Origin: Streptomyces thermodiastaticus
GTDB taxonomy: Bacteria > Actinomycetota > Actinomycetes > Streptomycetales > Streptomycetaceae
Length of the DNA stretch: 64,000 nucleotides
Direction of reading: 5' to 3'
Assembly: GCF_014656135.1 (NCBI RefSeq)
Contig: NZ_BNBV01000007.1
Location: 167,828-231,827 of the forward strand
Below, piece by piece: positions 18,144 to 27,353 of this stretch (positions are counted from its first letter, which is position 1; the number at the start of each line of letters is the position of its first letter). The translations under genes were made by a program, and so were the position numbers. The notes under the pieces are model-generated. The model worked only from the letters and a program-made list of their open reading frames with translations. It had not been told where the DNA came from and searched no databases.

Positions 18144-18728
18144 GTGCAGGTGCTACAAGTGCAGCTGGAGATCCGGCCCGATCCCGCCGAGGTGGGGCGG
18201 GCCCGCAGGTGGACCCGCGCCCGGCTCGCGGTGTCCGGGATAGCGGCCGAGGACCCGCTCGCCGAGACGCTCGTCCTGCTCGTCTCCGAACTCGTCACCA
18301 ACGCCGTCGTGCACACCGGCGCTCCGGCCGTGCTCCGGCTGTCCCTGCCGGGCGAGGCGGTGGCGGCCCCGGTGCGGCTGGAGGTCGCGGACGCCAGCTC
18401 CCGTGCCCCCGTGCCGCGCTGCCCGGACGACGACGCCACCGGCGGACGCGGCCTCGCCCTTGTCGACGGCCTGGCCGACCGCTGGGGATGGAGCACCGAC
18501 GGTGCGGGCAAGCGGATCTGGTGCGAACTCGACCGCTGCGCACCGCCGCGGACCCCCGACGCCTCCACGGCCCCGGCCGCCCGCGGCGGCCGCACCGGGC
18601 GCGACGACGGACGGCCGCGCGAGACCGCGGAATGCGAGGAGGCCGCACGCCGGCAGCCGTACGACAAGCCCGTGTTCGGCGGTCCGGCGTACGAAGCGGT
18701 GCAGACGGCCACGCGGTTGACTCCGTAG
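18144..18728 (+). CDS. HATPase_c anti-sigma-factor-like protein
   Basis: A 194-residue single-domain GHKL ATPase of the RsbW/SpoIIAB type. The N-box is LVSELVTNAVVHTG and the G-box GGRGLALVDGLADRWG. Residues after about 135 form a charged, disordered tail. With the preceding STAS gene it makes a partner-switch pair; the sigma factor is not encoded nearby. Start GTG 18144; an in-frame GTG at 18150 is also possible. Confidence 0.87.
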   Translation: MQVLQVQLEIRPDPAEVGRARRWTRARLAVSGIAAEDPLAETLVLLVSELVTNAVVHTGAPAVLRLSLPGEAVAAPVRLEVADASSRAPVPRCPDDDATGGRGLALVDGLADRWGWSTDGAGKRIWCELDRCAPPRTPDASTAPAARGGRTGRDDGRPRETAECEEAARRQPYDKPVFGGPAYEAVQTATRLTP

Positions 18729-19120
18729 CGGGCGCACGTGTGCACGGGGCGAGGCAGGAGAGCCGTGCCCGTGCTGTGCGATGCCTGTGCACGAGTGCGC
18801 GGGGACGCGGCCGGCCGTGCGCCGGGGTTGCTTCCGCGCGCGCCCGTTGCGATACCGGCATAACGGGTAAATCCCCGAGGGGCTGTTGACGCCTCGTGGC
18901 CGGTTGATCACGCTGGTGGCAGCGATTCGCCGTGAGGGGACGTCGAGGGCGGGCCGGGATGCCGCAAGCCCTCGGCGAGTGTGAGTCGTGCGGTCGGCGT
19001 CCGTCGGTTCCTTCGGGGCCCAAGGGGTGGGGGCGGTGCGCCGGAGCCGGATGGCGGCGCGCGGTGCCGTGCTCGGGCGGGCATGAGCGCGCCGCCACCC
19101 GGACCCAGGTCCGTGATCCG

Positions 19121-19159
19121 GTCCGTGTCACCGGCGCCCGGACCGCCGGTGACACGGAC
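19121..19159. terminator. 16-bp perfect hairpin in the 486-bp gap 18729-19214
   Basis: Stem GTCCGTGTCACCGGCG (19121-19136) pairs perfectly with 19144-19159 around a 7-nt loop. It could end the HATPase transcript or affect the GNAT gene that starts 55 bp later. No gene was supported elsewhere in the gap. Confidence 0.55.
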
Positions 19160-19214
19160 GGCCGGTGAGACGGACCGCCGTTGACGTGTCCGGCGCCCCG
19201 GCCACAATGGTGCG

Positions 19215-19814
19215 ATGGACGACATACGCCCGGGGTCCTCAGCCGCCCCCGCTCCCGAACTGCGCGGAGACGGGCTGTGGTTGCGCCGGTGGGATCCGGA
19301 CCGCGACGACGACGTCGAGGCCTGGCTGCGCGGACGGACCGACCCCGAGTTCCGGCGCTGGAACACCCCGCTGCTGCCGGTGGAGACCCTGGACGACGCA
19401 CGCTCCTCGCTCACCTCCGTCGTACGCGGCGCCGTCGACGGCACGGCGATCCCCTTCTGCGTCACCGACGAGGCGACCGGGGCGATCCTGGGCCACATCG
19501 CCGTCGACGACGTCAGCCGCCACCTGCGCAGGGGCCGGGTCGCCTACTGGGTGCTGCCCGAGGCCCGCCGCCGCACGGTCGCCACCCGGGCCCTGCGGCT
19601 CGTGACCCGCTGGGCGTTCACCGACTACCGCCTGCACCGCCTGGAGCTGGGCCACGCCCTCGGGCACACCGCGTCCTGCCGCGTCGCCGAAGGGTGCGGT
19701 TTCCCGTACGAGGGCACGCTGCGCGGCGCGATGTGGGAGGAGGGACGCCGGGACGCCTTCCGCGACTGCCATCTGCACGCCCGGCTGGCCACCGACCCCG
19801 AACCGCCCCGGTGA
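19215..19814 (+). CDS. GNAT-family N-acetyltransferase (RimJ-like)
   Basis: A 199-residue acetyl-CoA-dependent N-acetyltransferase. LRRWDPDRDDDVEAWL begins the fold, AYWVLPEARRRTVATRALRL is the acetyl-CoA-binding motif A, and HRLELGHALGHTASCRVAEGCGF is the RimJ/RimL-type C-terminal half. The substrate (protein N-terminus or small amine) is unknown. A -10-like CACAAT lies seven bases upstream of ATG 19215, suggesting a leaderless message. Confidence 0.9.
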   Translation: MDDIRPGSSAAPAPELRGDGLWLRRWDPDRDDDVEAWLRGRTDPEFRRWNTPLLPVETLDDARSSLTSVVRGAVDGTAIPFCVTDEATGAILGHIAVDDVSRHLRRGRVAYWVLPEARRRTVATRALRLVTRWAFTDYRLHRLELGHALGHTASCRVAEGCGFPYEGTLRGAMWEEGRRDAFRDCHLHARLATDPEPPR

Positions 19815-19856
19815 AACTCCCTGGCCCGGCAACCGCCGCCCGCCGCATCGTGGGGC

Positions 19857-20768
19857 ATGACCCGCTGCGACTGGTATCTCACCGGTGACGTGGACGCCTT
19901 CCTCGCCCGCGCCGGAGCGTTCCTGCGCTCACGGCCCGCCGCGCACACCGTCTAGCTGACCGTGACGGAGAACCTGCGCTCGCACGGGGCCGCCGCCTAC
20001 GGCCACGCGCGACCGGAGTTCGGCGTGCTGGAAGGCCCGGCCGGCCAGGACGGCACCCGCGCGGTGCGGGCCGCCTGCGTCCGCACATCCCCGTACCCGG
20101 CCGTCCTGACCGCCCTGACCGAGCAGGAGGCGGACGCCCTGGCCCGGCGGCCGGCCGCACGCCACGACGGGACGGGCGGGACGGACCCGGACGGCGCCCG
20201 GGCACCCCTGACCGGTGTCAGCGCCGACCGGCACACCGCCGAGATCTTCGCCGCGGCCTGGCAGCGGATCACCGGAGCGGAGGTCGCCCTGGCCCGGCGG
20301 CAGCGGCTGTACCGGCTGGGCGAGCTGCGTCCTCCCCGCCCGCTGCCGCCGGGCCGGGCCAGAGCCGTGGCCGAACAGGACCGCGAGCTGCTGGCCCGCT
20401 GGTACGAGGAGTTCCGCGCCGCCGTCGGCGAACCCGCCGGACGGGGCGGGCACGCGTGGGCACAGAACCGGACACGCCTGGGTGACGTGCTGCTCCGGGA
20501 GACCCCGCAGGGCGAGCCGGCCGCCATGGCCGGCCGGTCGCCGCAGGTCGCCGGACAGGTGCGGATCACGGGCGTCTACACCCCCGCGCCCCTGCGCGGC
20601 CGGGGCTGTGCGGGTGCCGTCACGGCCGAGCTGAGCCGGGCCGTGCGTGCCTCGGGGGCGCGGGAGGTGGTGCTCTTCACCGACCTGGCCAACCCCACCA
20701 GCAACGCCCTCTACCAGCGCCTCGGCTACCGGCCGGTGTCCGGCTTCGCGCAGTACGCCTTCACCTGA
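19857..20768 (+). pseudogene. GNAT-family acetyltransferase gene interrupted by an in-frame amber codon
   Basis: From ATG 19857 the frame reads MTRCDWYLTGDVDAFLARAG and on to RPAAHTV, then TAG at 19953-19955 (codon 33), and continues in the same frame with LTVTENLRSHGAAAYG to 20768. A CAG-to-TAG change would give HTVQLTVTE, which reads naturally. The C-terminal part has a GNAT core (VYTPAPLRGRGCAGAVTAEL, then NPTSNALYQRLGYRPV). Restart at GTG 19962 would give a 268-residue product lacking the first 35 residues, so residual function cannot be excluded. Confidence 0.75.
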
Positions 20769-20811
20769 GCGGCCTTGCCCGCCCGGCCCGCGCCGCATGG
20801 GCCGCCGGCCC

Positions 20812-21477
20812 TCACGGCCACAGCAGCTCGCGGGCCCATCCGTGCGGGGTGCGGCGGTAGCACAGGCGGACATGGCGGCGCCGGGCCTCGCCCTGGAAGA
20901 ACTCCACCTCGTCCGGCGCGAGCCGGTACAGCGTCCAGGTGGGCACCTCCGCCCGCGGCTCGCGCCCGGCCCGCTCCCAGGCCTCCTGTGAGGCGCGGGC
21001 CAGCTCCTCGGGCGAGTGGAGCAGCCGGCTCTGCCGGCCGGTGAGCGCGGCGGCCAGGGCGCCCGTGGAACGGGCGTGCAGATCGGCCTGCGCCTGCTCG
21101 TACGGTGCGGTCGTCACCGGGCCGCGGACCCGGACCTGGCGGCCCAGCAGCGGCCAGTAGAAGGCCAGCGCCGCATACGGGCGGGTGGCCAGCTGGCGGC
21201 CCTTGCGGCTGTCCGCGTGCGTGGCGAAGCACCAGCCCTCCTCGCCGGCGCCGTGCAGCATCACGATGCGCACATCCGGGCGGCCCTCGGCGTCGGCGGT
21301 CGCCAGGGACATCGTGTGCGGCTCGCGCTCACCGGCCTCGACGGCATCCGCGAACCAGCGCACGAACAGGGGCAGCGGCGCCTCGGGCGCACGCTCCGGG
21401 TCGAAGGCGGGCAGCCGGGTGACCTCCGGGTCCCACACGCGCAGTGATCTCAGCAGGGCGTCCAGATCGGTGTGCAT
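20812..21477 (-). CDS. PNPOx-fold flavin oxidase-like protein
   Basis: A 221-residue split-barrel flavoprotein, related to PdxH but probably with another substrate (PhzG-like oxidases share this fold). It has [21 protein letters not shown], the SRKGRQLATRPYAALAFYWP FMN region and the C-terminal VRLCYRRTPHGWARELLWP. It differs from the PdxH at 2480-3211 in substrate residues (HGAGEEGW in place of KHFDEQGF). I start at ATG 21477 (MHTDLDALLRSL); the longer frame to 21576 adds only Arg/Pro-rich sequence. Convergent with the GNAT pseudogene. Confidence 0.87.
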   Translation of the reverse strand: MHTDLDALLRSLRVWDPEVTRLPAFDPERAPEAPLPLFVRWFADAVEAGEREPHTMSLATADAEGRPDVRIVMLHGAGEEGWCFATHADSRKGRQLATRPYAALAFYWPLLGRQVRVRGPVTTAPYEQAQADLHARSTGALAAALTGRQSRLLHSPEELARASQEAWERAGREPRAEVPTWTLYRLAPDEVEFFQGEARRRHVRLCYRRTPHGWARELLWP

Positions 21478-21656
21478 GCGCCGAGTATCGCCCCGTCCGG
21501 TGCGCCCGCCGGAGGGGCGTCGGGGCGCACGGGCCCTGGCGCAAAGGTCCCCGCAGTGCAGCAGGCGGCGGTCCACTCGGGTGAACCGCCGCCTGCCTGA
21601 CAGGACTTGGGGGACCGGACAGCCACGGGCCCGGTCGGTTCCGGGGTGGCTCCGGG

Positions 21657-22304
21657 TTACTTCGTGGGCTTTCTTCCGGTGACACCCAGGTGCACCAACA
21701 GCGCGAGGTTCGGTTTCAGTTCGGCTTGCTTCACGCCCCAGGAGGTGAAGCCCTTCTGGTGGGCGGCGACGGCCGCGAGCATCGCGACGAGCGCGCCGGC
21801 GATCGCGGCCGGGTTCACGTCCTTGTCGATCCTGCCCTTGGACTGGAGTTCGGCAACCGAATCCGTGAGGGAGCTGTTCACGGCGTTCAGGATCTTCATG
21901 CGGAGCTTGTAGAAACGTTTGTCCCCCTCGGCGGCGCCGAGATCGACCACGCGCAGAATGGCGTCGTTGCGGCGCCAGAAGTCCAGGAAGCCGTCCACAA
22001 GATCCTGAGCGGTCTGCCAGCCCGCCTTGCCGGCCCAGGAGCGCCCTTCGAGCAGTCCGGCCAAGGCGGAGCTCTCCGAGGCCATTTGCTCGGCGATCTC
22101 CAGAACGGCCCCCTCGACGTCGGGGAAGTACTGGTAGAAGGTCGCGGGCGAAGTCCCCGCCTTCCGGGCCACGTCGATGACCTTGACGTCCCGGTAGGGG
22201 GAGGAGCTGAGCATGTCACTGAGGCAGTCGAGCAGCTTCTGCCGCGTCGCCTGCCCACGCCGGCCTGCCACGCGGCCGTCAACGGTGCGCACTTGTCCTG
22301 TCAT
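21657..22304 (-). CDS. TetR-family transcriptional regulator
   Basis: A 215-residue repressor. The N-terminal HTH (TRQKLLDCLSDMLSSSPYRDVKVIDVARKAGTSPATFYQYF spans about 19-60) is canonical TetR; the C-terminal ligand domain is all-helical with no recognisable ligand motif. ATG 22304 lies six bases after a -10-like TAAGCT, so its transcript is probably leaderless. It is divergent from the VOC/kbpA gene with 123 bp between, so it may control itself and that gene. Confidence 0.92.
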   Translation of the reverse strand: MTGQVRTVDGRVAGRRGQATRQKLLDCLSDMLSSSPYRDVKVIDVARKAGTSPATFYQYFPDVEGAVLEIAEQMASESSALAGLLEGRSWAGKAGWQTAQDLVDGFLDFWRRNDAILRVVDLGAAEGDKRFYKLRMKILNAVNSSLTDSVAELQSKGRIDKDVNPAAIAGALVAMLAAVAAHQKGFTSWGVKQAELKPNLALLVHLGVTGRKPTK

Positions 22305-22427
22305 GTCGTCAGCTTACCGAGGGGGCGAGGGGTCGCGATTCGGCCGACTGCAAATGGGGTGAACGGGGGCCGGGAGGCCACAGTGCCTGGTCTGCGGGGT
22401 GCGGGCGAAGCGGGTTAGGTTGGCGGT

Positions 22428-23168
22428 ATGGCCGAAAACAGGGCATCCGCATACCGGGAGGGCGTCCCGTGCTGGGTGGACGCGCAGCTCCCCGACGTCG
22501 AGGCGGGCAAGCGGTTCTACGGTGAGCTTTTCGGGTGGTCCTTCGAGACGGAGGCCGAGGACGGGACGTCCTACGGCGGCCCGGTGCTCGCCCGCCTCGA
22601 GGGCGCCCCGGTCGCCTCGCTGTCCGCGAAGACGGACGGCCGCCTGCCCACCGTGTGGACCGTGTACTTCTCCGCCCCGGACCTGGCGGCGCTGGCCGGG
22701 CGGATCCAGGCGGGCGGCGGCCGGCTCCTGGGCGAGCCGAGGACGGTCGGCCCCTACGGCACGGCCGTGCTGGCCGCCGACCCCGAGCACGCCGTGTTCG
22801 GGCTGTGGCAGGCCGGCCGGCACCCCGGCTTCGGGCGGCGGCACGAGCCGGGCACCTTCGGCTGGGCGCAGCTGTACGCCCGCGACACCGAGGCCGCCAA
22901 CACCTTCTACGGCGGTCTGTTCCACGAGGCCCTCTTCGGCCCGGACGCCCGCCCCGACTTCGGCCGTTCCGCCGTCACCGACGTCTTCCCGCCGCCGATG
23001 CCGCCGCACTTCCTGGTGCACTTCCGCGTCGCGGACACCGGGGCGGCCCTCGACGCCGTCACCCGGCTCGGCGGCCGGGTGCAGGTGCCGCCGTTCACGG
23101 CCTCCTACGGGACCGTGACGGTCGTCGCCGACAATCAGGGGGCGTCCTTCGCCCTGCTGCAACGGTGA
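22428..23168 (+). CDS. kbpA: two-domain VOC (glyoxalase-fold) protein, at the position of the AfsK inhibitor KbpA
   Basis: A 246-residue protein with two tandem vicinal-oxygen-chelate domains: [24 protein letters not shown] starts the first and [24 protein letters not shown] the second. Metal-ligand residues are incomplete, so binding rather than catalysis is likely. It lies directly upstream of afsK in the same direction. In S. coelicolor the gene before afsK encodes KbpA, about 250 residues, which binds AfsK and inhibits its autophosphorylation; the symbol rests on position and size. A TAGGTT box seven bases before the ATG suggests a leaderless mRNA. Confidence 0.8.
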   Translation: MAENRASAYREGVPCWVDAQLPDVEAGKRFYGELFGWSFETEAEDGTSYGGPVLARLEGAPVASLSAKTDGRLPTVWTVYFSAPDLAALAGRIQAGGGRLLGEPRTVGPYGTAVLAADPEHAVFGLWQAGRHPGFGRRHEPGTFGWAQLYARDTEAANTFYGGLFHEALFGPDARPDFGRSAVTDVFPPPMPPHFLVHFRVADTGAALDAVTRLGGRVQVPPFTASYGTVTVVADNQGASFALLQR

Positions 23169-23463
23169 CCGGCAGGCGCGCGGACACGGTGACCGGTGCG
23201 GCCGCGCATCAGGTGACCGGCCGCGCCGCAGAGGTGACCGAAACTGCCGCAGTTCCGACCAGAACTGGTGCGGTCGACGCCCCAAGGGCGGCGTTCCACG
23301 GCGTTTGCGGCGGGACATCCCGATTCGTCGGCCGGTTCGCAACCGGTGCCGCGGCCAGGAAGAATCGGGGTGCGTGCCGCCACGGCGGTGCGGTGGTGAG
23401 ACGCTGCACTTCGGTCGCGTACACATGGAGGTGGCGCGGCTCGTACGGGGAGGTGGCAGGCAA

Positions 23464-25923
23464 GTGGTGGATCAGCTGACGGAGCACGATCCGCGGCGGA
23501 TCGGGCCGTTCGAGGTACTGGGACGGCTCGGCGCCGGCGGCATGGGGCTGGTCTATCTCGCCCGCTCGGCGTCCGGCCGGCGGGTGGCGATCAAGACGGT
23601 GCGCTCCGAGCTGGCCGAGGACCAGCTGTTCCGGGTGCGCTTCACGCGCGAGGTGGAGGCGGCGCGGGCGGTCTCCGGCTTCTACACGGCCGCGGTCGTC
23701 GACGCCGACCCGCGCGCCGCCGTGCCCTGGCTGGCCACCGCCTACGTGCCCGCGCCCTCGCTCGAGGAGATAGTGACCGAGTGCGGGCCGCTCCCGGTCC
23801 AGGCGGTGCGCTGGCTCGCCGCGGGCGTCGCCGAGGCGCTGCAGTCCATCCACGGCGCCGGTCTGGTCCACCGCGACCTGAAGCCGTCCAATGTGCTGGT
23901 GGTCGAGGACGGGCCCCGGGTGATCGACTTCGGCATCGCCTCCGGGGTGTCGAACACCCGGCTGACGATGACCAACGTCGCCGTGGGCACCCCCTCCTAC
24001 ATGTCGCCCGAGCAGGCCAAGGACTCCCGCAGCGTGACCGGCGCCAGCGATGTGTTCTCGCTCGGCTCCACCCTCGTCTTCGCCGCCACCGGTCACCCGC
24101 CCTTCCACGGCGCCAACCCGGTCGAGACGGTGTTCATGCTGCTGCGCGAGGGCCCGGACCTCGACGGCCTCCCGGACGAGCTGCGTCCGCTGATCGAATC
24201 CTGCATGCAGATGGACCCCGCGGCCCGGCCCACCCCGGCGGACCTGCAGGCCCAGCTCGCCCCGCACCTGTTCGCCGGCGGCGACGACAGCGGCACCGCC
24301 TCGGCCTGGCTGCCCGAGCGCGCCGTCAGCCTCATCGAGTCCCGCCGCGGCGGCCGTACCACCGTGCAGACCGCCGTGTCCGGGGCGCGCGCCGGCGGCC
24401 GTCCGCCCGTACCGCCCCCGCCGTCGCACGACCCGGTGGTCCCGGCGCCCGCCACACCCCCTGCGCCCGCCGCGCCTCCCGTACCCTCGGCGCCCCCGGC
24501 ACCCTCCGTGCCCCCGGCACCCGTGAGGCCTCCGGCGCCCGCCCCGGTGCCCGTCGGCGCGCCCTCCGCGGCCGGCGGCTCCGACACCGGCCCGGTGCTG
24601 CTGGCCGGCGCCACGGTGCCCATCGGGCCCGGCCTGCGGGTCGCCGACGCCCGCGCCGCCGCCGCGGCCGTGCTGCTGCCGGCCGAGGGCCTGGCCGCCT
24701 CCTGGACCAAACCCGTCCCCGGGGCGGGCGGCGCCGCACCGACGGCGTCCGCGCCCACCCCGCCGAAGCCCGCCACGCCCCCGGAGGCCCCCTCCACCTG
24801 GCGCCCGTGGCGCTTCCGGATGTCCAACGACGTCTGGGGCACCCCCGTCGTCGCCGGCGACCTGGTCTACGTGACCTCCTTCGAGGTGCACGCCCTGGAC
24901 GTCGCCACCGGCCGGCGCCGCTTCAAGACCCGTGACGTCGCCTGGTCGATGACGGTGGCCGACGGCCGCATCCACGCCTCGGACGGGCCGACGCTGTTCG
25001 CCCTGGACGCCCGCGAGGGCACCGACGTGTGGCGGGTGCGCACGGACGCCTGGGTGTACTCGCTCAAGACCGACCGGGGCACCTGCGTCACCGGCACCCG
25101 CGGCGGCGGCGTCCAGGCCTGGGACGCCGCGAGCGGCGGGAAACTGTGGGAGACCGGCGGCTGCCAGACCGACTTCGAGTCCCCCGAGGCCGGCCCCGTC
25201 GTCCACGACGGCACGGTGTACGTCTGGCAGAACGCCCGCCTGCGCGCCCTGGACGCCCGCAGCGGCGAGGAACGCTGGTCCTACCCCATCGGCGACGCGG
25301 CTTCTTGCGGCGGCGTCCCGGTCCGCCTCACCCCGGCCTCGGACGGCACCGTCTACGCCGCCGCCGGCACCCGCGTCCTCGCGCTGGAGGTGGCCACCGG
25401 CCGCCTGCGCTGGCACTTCGAGGCCCCCGCGGTCTTCCTCTCCCCGCCCGCCTTCTCCCCGGGGCCCGCCGTCACCGGCGGCGGCATCTACCTGGCCGAC
25501 TACCTCGGCACGGTCTACGCGCTGGACTCCGCCGACGGCCGCGACCGCTGGCGCATCGCCACCGAGGCGCGCTCCGGCGTCGACCCGGTGCTGGTGGCGG
25601 CCGGCCACGTCCATGTCGGCAGCGGCAACGGCCTGTACACCCTGGACGCGGTCACCGGCACCCCCAAGTGGCGGTTCCAGGCGGGCGGCGAGGTCGTCGG
25701 CTCCCCGGCGGTCGCCGAGGGCCGCATCCACTTCGGCTCCACCGACCACCTGCTCTACACCCTCAAGGCGGACGACGGCCGCCTGCGCTGGAAACTCGCC
25801 ACCGGCGGCGAGATCACCGGCTCCCCGGTGGTGAAGGACGGGGTGGTGTACGCCTGCAGCAAGGACCGCTGCGTGTACGCCCTGGACGCGGAGAAGGGCA
25901 CCGGCACCTCACGTTCCGCCTGA
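23464..25923 (+). CDS. afsK: Ser/Thr protein kinase AfsK
   Basis: Membrane-associated kinase that autophosphorylates and phosphorylates AfsR, turning on secondary metabolism, and in S. coelicolor also affects polar growth. The 819-residue protein has a Hanks kinase domain: GAGGMG loop at 23-28, Lys44 (VAIK), HRDLKPSN from 136, DFG 155-157, and activation-loop Thr168, the equivalent of the reported autophosphorylation site. A Pro/Ala-rich linker (about 310-440) follows, then a PQQ-type beta-propeller with repeated (Y/F)ALD sequences to the C-terminus. The start GTG 23464 matches the known MVDQLT N-terminus. No transmembrane helix. Confidence 0.97.
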   Translation: MVDQLTEHDPRRIGPFEVLGRLGAGGMGLVYLARSASGRRVAIKTVRSELAEDQLFRVRFTREVEAARAVSGFYTAAVVDADPRAAVPWLATAYVPAPSLEEIVTECGPLPVQAVRWLAAGVAEALQSIHGAGLVHRDLKPSNVLVVEDGPRVIDFGIASGVSNTRLTMTNVAVGTPSYMSPEQAKDSRSVTGASDVFSLGSTLVFAATGHPPFHGANPVETVFMLLREGPDLDGLPDELRPLIESCMQMDPAARPTPADLQAQLAPHLFAGGDDSGTASAWLPERAVSLIESRRGGRTTVQTAVSGARAGGRPPVPPPPSHDPVVPAPATPPAPAAPPVPSAPPAPSVPPAPVRPPAPAPVPVGAPSAAGGSDTGPVLLAGATVPIGPGLRVADARAAAAAVLLPAEGLAASWTKPVPGAGGAAPTASAPTPPKPATPPEAPSTWRPWRFRMSNDVWGTPVVAGDLVYVTSFEVHALDVATGRRRFKTRDVAWSMTVADGRIHASDGPTLFALDAREGTDVWRVRTDAWVYSLKTDRGTCVTGTRGGGVQAWDAASGGKLWETGGCQTDFESPEAGPVVHDGTVYVWQNARLRALDARSGEERWSYPIGDAASCGGVPVRLTPASDGTVYAAAGTRVLALEVATGRLRWHFEAPAVFLSPPAFSPGPAVTGGGIYLADYLGTVYALDSADGRDRWRIATEARSGVDPVLVAAGHVHVGSGNGLYTLDAVTGTPKWRFQAGGEVVGSPAVAEGRIHFGSTDHLLYTLKADDGRLRWKLATGGEITGSPVVKDGVVYACSKDRCVYALDAEKGTGTSRSA

Positions 25924-26122
25924 GCGGCCGGCGCACCACGGCGGACGGCCGCCGTACGGGGCGCACGCCGGGGTTCCGGACGACGGCCGCCTGCCCGGCG
26001 TCCCCGCTCATGGCGGGTCCTGCCCATGGTGCGGGCCGCACGGTGCACGCCGCCCCACGGCATCCGGCCGGATCCCGCCGTGACGCCGCCCACGGATCAC
26101 GCGCCGCGGCTACACTGCCCCC

Positions 26123-26725
26123 ATGCCGATACGGGGGCGTTCAGCGAGATTCACGGTCGTCATGGTTGCGGTGGTGCTGGCCCTGACCGGTTTCTCACGC
26201 GGCGGACACAGCCGGGGGCACGGATCGGACGGCGGGGGCGGCGGCAGCGGATGCAGCAGTCCCCACCAGGACCACGACACCTCCTCGGGCAGCGGCGGCG
26301 TGGCGAAGGACGACGGGTCGGGCTACGGCTCGGACTACGACTCGGGTTACGGCTCGGGCTACGGCGGTTACCGGGGCTCGTACCACGACTACGACGACAC
26401 GGACGACGACACGTCGGGCAGCGGCAGCAGCGGCACCTACGATTCGACGCTCGAGGATGCGACCACCGAACTGCTGAGCTGCGCCACACCGAAGAAGCCG
26501 TACGCGACGGTCCGGGTCACCAACCCCAACGACACCGCCGGCACCTTCGAGGTGACCATCACCTTCACCGGCGCCGGCGGCAGCGTGATCAGCTCCGTGG
26601 TGAAGAAGGCATCGGTGCCCGCGAACGAATCGGCGACCGTCCGCATCGAGCCGGATCTGCCGGCCGAGCGCGTACGCCGGCTGAACCACTGCGACCTCGA
26701 ACCGACGGCGCCCGCCACGCAGTGA
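26123..26725 (+). CDS. secreted or anchored Gly/Tyr/Asp-rich protein
   Basis: A 200-residue protein with an N-terminal hydrophobic signal (ARFTVVMVAVVLALTGFSRGG), a low-complexity Gly/Ser/Tyr/Asp region (SGYGSDYDSGYGSGYGGY repeats), and a C-terminal beta-rich domain (VRVTNPNDTAGTFEVTITF, VVKKASVPANESATVRI) with two cysteines (LSCATPKK, HCDLEPT), resembling an Ig-like or FxLYD-type extracellular domain. TACACT at 26111-26116 precedes ATG 26123 by six bases (leaderless). It occupies the slot between afsK and afsS. Function unknown. Confidence 0.78.
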   Translation: MPIRGRSARFTVVMVAVVLALTGFSRGGHSRGHGSDGGGGGSGCSSPHQDHDTSSGSGGVAKDDGSGYGSDYDSGYGSGYGGYRGSYHDYDDTDDDTSGSGSSGTYDSTLEDATTELLSCATPKKPYATVRVTNPNDTAGTFEVTITFTGAGGSVISSVVKKASVPANESATVRIEPDLPAERVRRLNHCDLEPTAPATQ

Positions 26726-26841
26726 CGCCGGTACCGGCGTGCCGGCACCGGTGGCGGCGTCCGACGACGGACGGCCCGCGTGACCCCCCGGCGGCCCCGG
26801 CCCCGGCATCCGTGCGGCCGGACCGCGCCCCGGCACGACAC

Positions 26842-26880
26842 GGCGGCCGCGACGGCTCCCCCTGGGCCGTCGCGGCCGCC
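26842..26880. terminator. bidirectional terminator, 15-bp perfect stem
   Basis: GGCGGCCGCGACGGC (26842-26856) pairs with 26866-26880 around a 9-nt loop. It lies between two converging genes, 117 bp after the secreted protein and 20 bp from the afsS stop. Confidence 0.8.
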
Positions 26881-26899
26881 TCCCCCGTGTTCCGGATGC

Positions 26900-27124
26900 C
26901 TACTGCGCCGGCTTGAAGGGCTCCGAGGTCGCGTGCATGTCCTTCGTGGTGACCGGCTCCCCGGTGGCGTGCATGTCGTCCGTGGCGTGCATGTCGTCCG
27001 TGGCGTGCATGTCGCCGGTGGTGTCCTCACCGTTGCCGGTCCGAGCGGCATCGGCCGCAGTGGCGGTCTGTGTGGTGCCGGTGGCGTGCATGTCCTGCGG
27101 CGTGATGTCCGACTCGTCGCTCAT
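26900..27124 (-). CDS. afsS: AfsS (AfsR2), small activator of secondary metabolism
   Basis: Small (74-residue) activator induced by AfsR that increases antibiotic production; its mechanism is unknown. The sequence has five (x)DMHAT(G/D/S) repeats, the hallmark of AfsS, and no fold beyond them. GGAG lies about nine bases before ATG 27124. Three of the repeats come from an 18-bp DNA tandem repeat (26964-27017), so the array seems to have expanded recently. The upstream region to 27353 carries the putative AfsR/PhoP box. Confidence 0.95.
   Translation of the reverse strand: MSDESDITPQDMHATGTTQTATAADAARTGNGEDTTGDMHATDDMHATDDMHATGEPVTTKDMHATSEPFKPAQ
26964..27017. repeat. 18-bp tandem repeat inside afsS, three copies
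   Basis: Units 26964-26981, 26982-26999 and 27000-27017 read GTGGCGTGCATGTCGTCC; the third has two changes at its end. Each encodes one six-residue repeat on the minus strand. Confidence 0.9.
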
Positions 27125-27291
27125 GGTGCGTACTCCACTTGGTTGTCCGTCTCAAGGCCGGCACTGTCCGTCCGGTCACTCCCCCTGCGCATGACCGGAC
27201 GGACCTCTCCGGGCGCGCTTCCCCCGATCCCCCGGTGCGCGGCCTGCCGAGCCGACCCGCACGCCCCCGACGCGACGGGCCGACTGAGTCC

Positions 27292-27324
27292 AGCATGGCC
27301 TGCGGCGATAAACGAACGATGAAC
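27292..27324 (-). promoter_or_regulatory. afsS promoter with PHO/AfsR-box-like 11-bp direct repeats
   Basis: On the minus strand, GTTCATCGTTC (27314-27324) and GTTTATCGCCG (27303-27313) are two adjacent 11-mers fitting the G(T/G)TCATC... direct repeats bound by AfsR and PhoP. A -10-like CATGCT lies at 27292-27297, so the repeats would overlap the -35, as at the S. coelicolor afsS promoter. About 165 bp upstream of the afsS start. On the plus strand, GTTCATCCGCC at 27340-27350 is a third copy in the opposite direction. Confidence 0.6.
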
Positions 27325-27353
27325 GCCGCCGCCCATGGCGTTCATCCGCCCCG

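Noticed and set aside
23209..25749. 846-codon frame antisense to afsK
   Set aside because: Shadow frame; no motif, while afsK is unmistakable on the plus strand.
26964..27017. Short repeats considered as a CRISPR array
   Set aside because: Direct tandem units without spacers, inside the afsS coding sequence.
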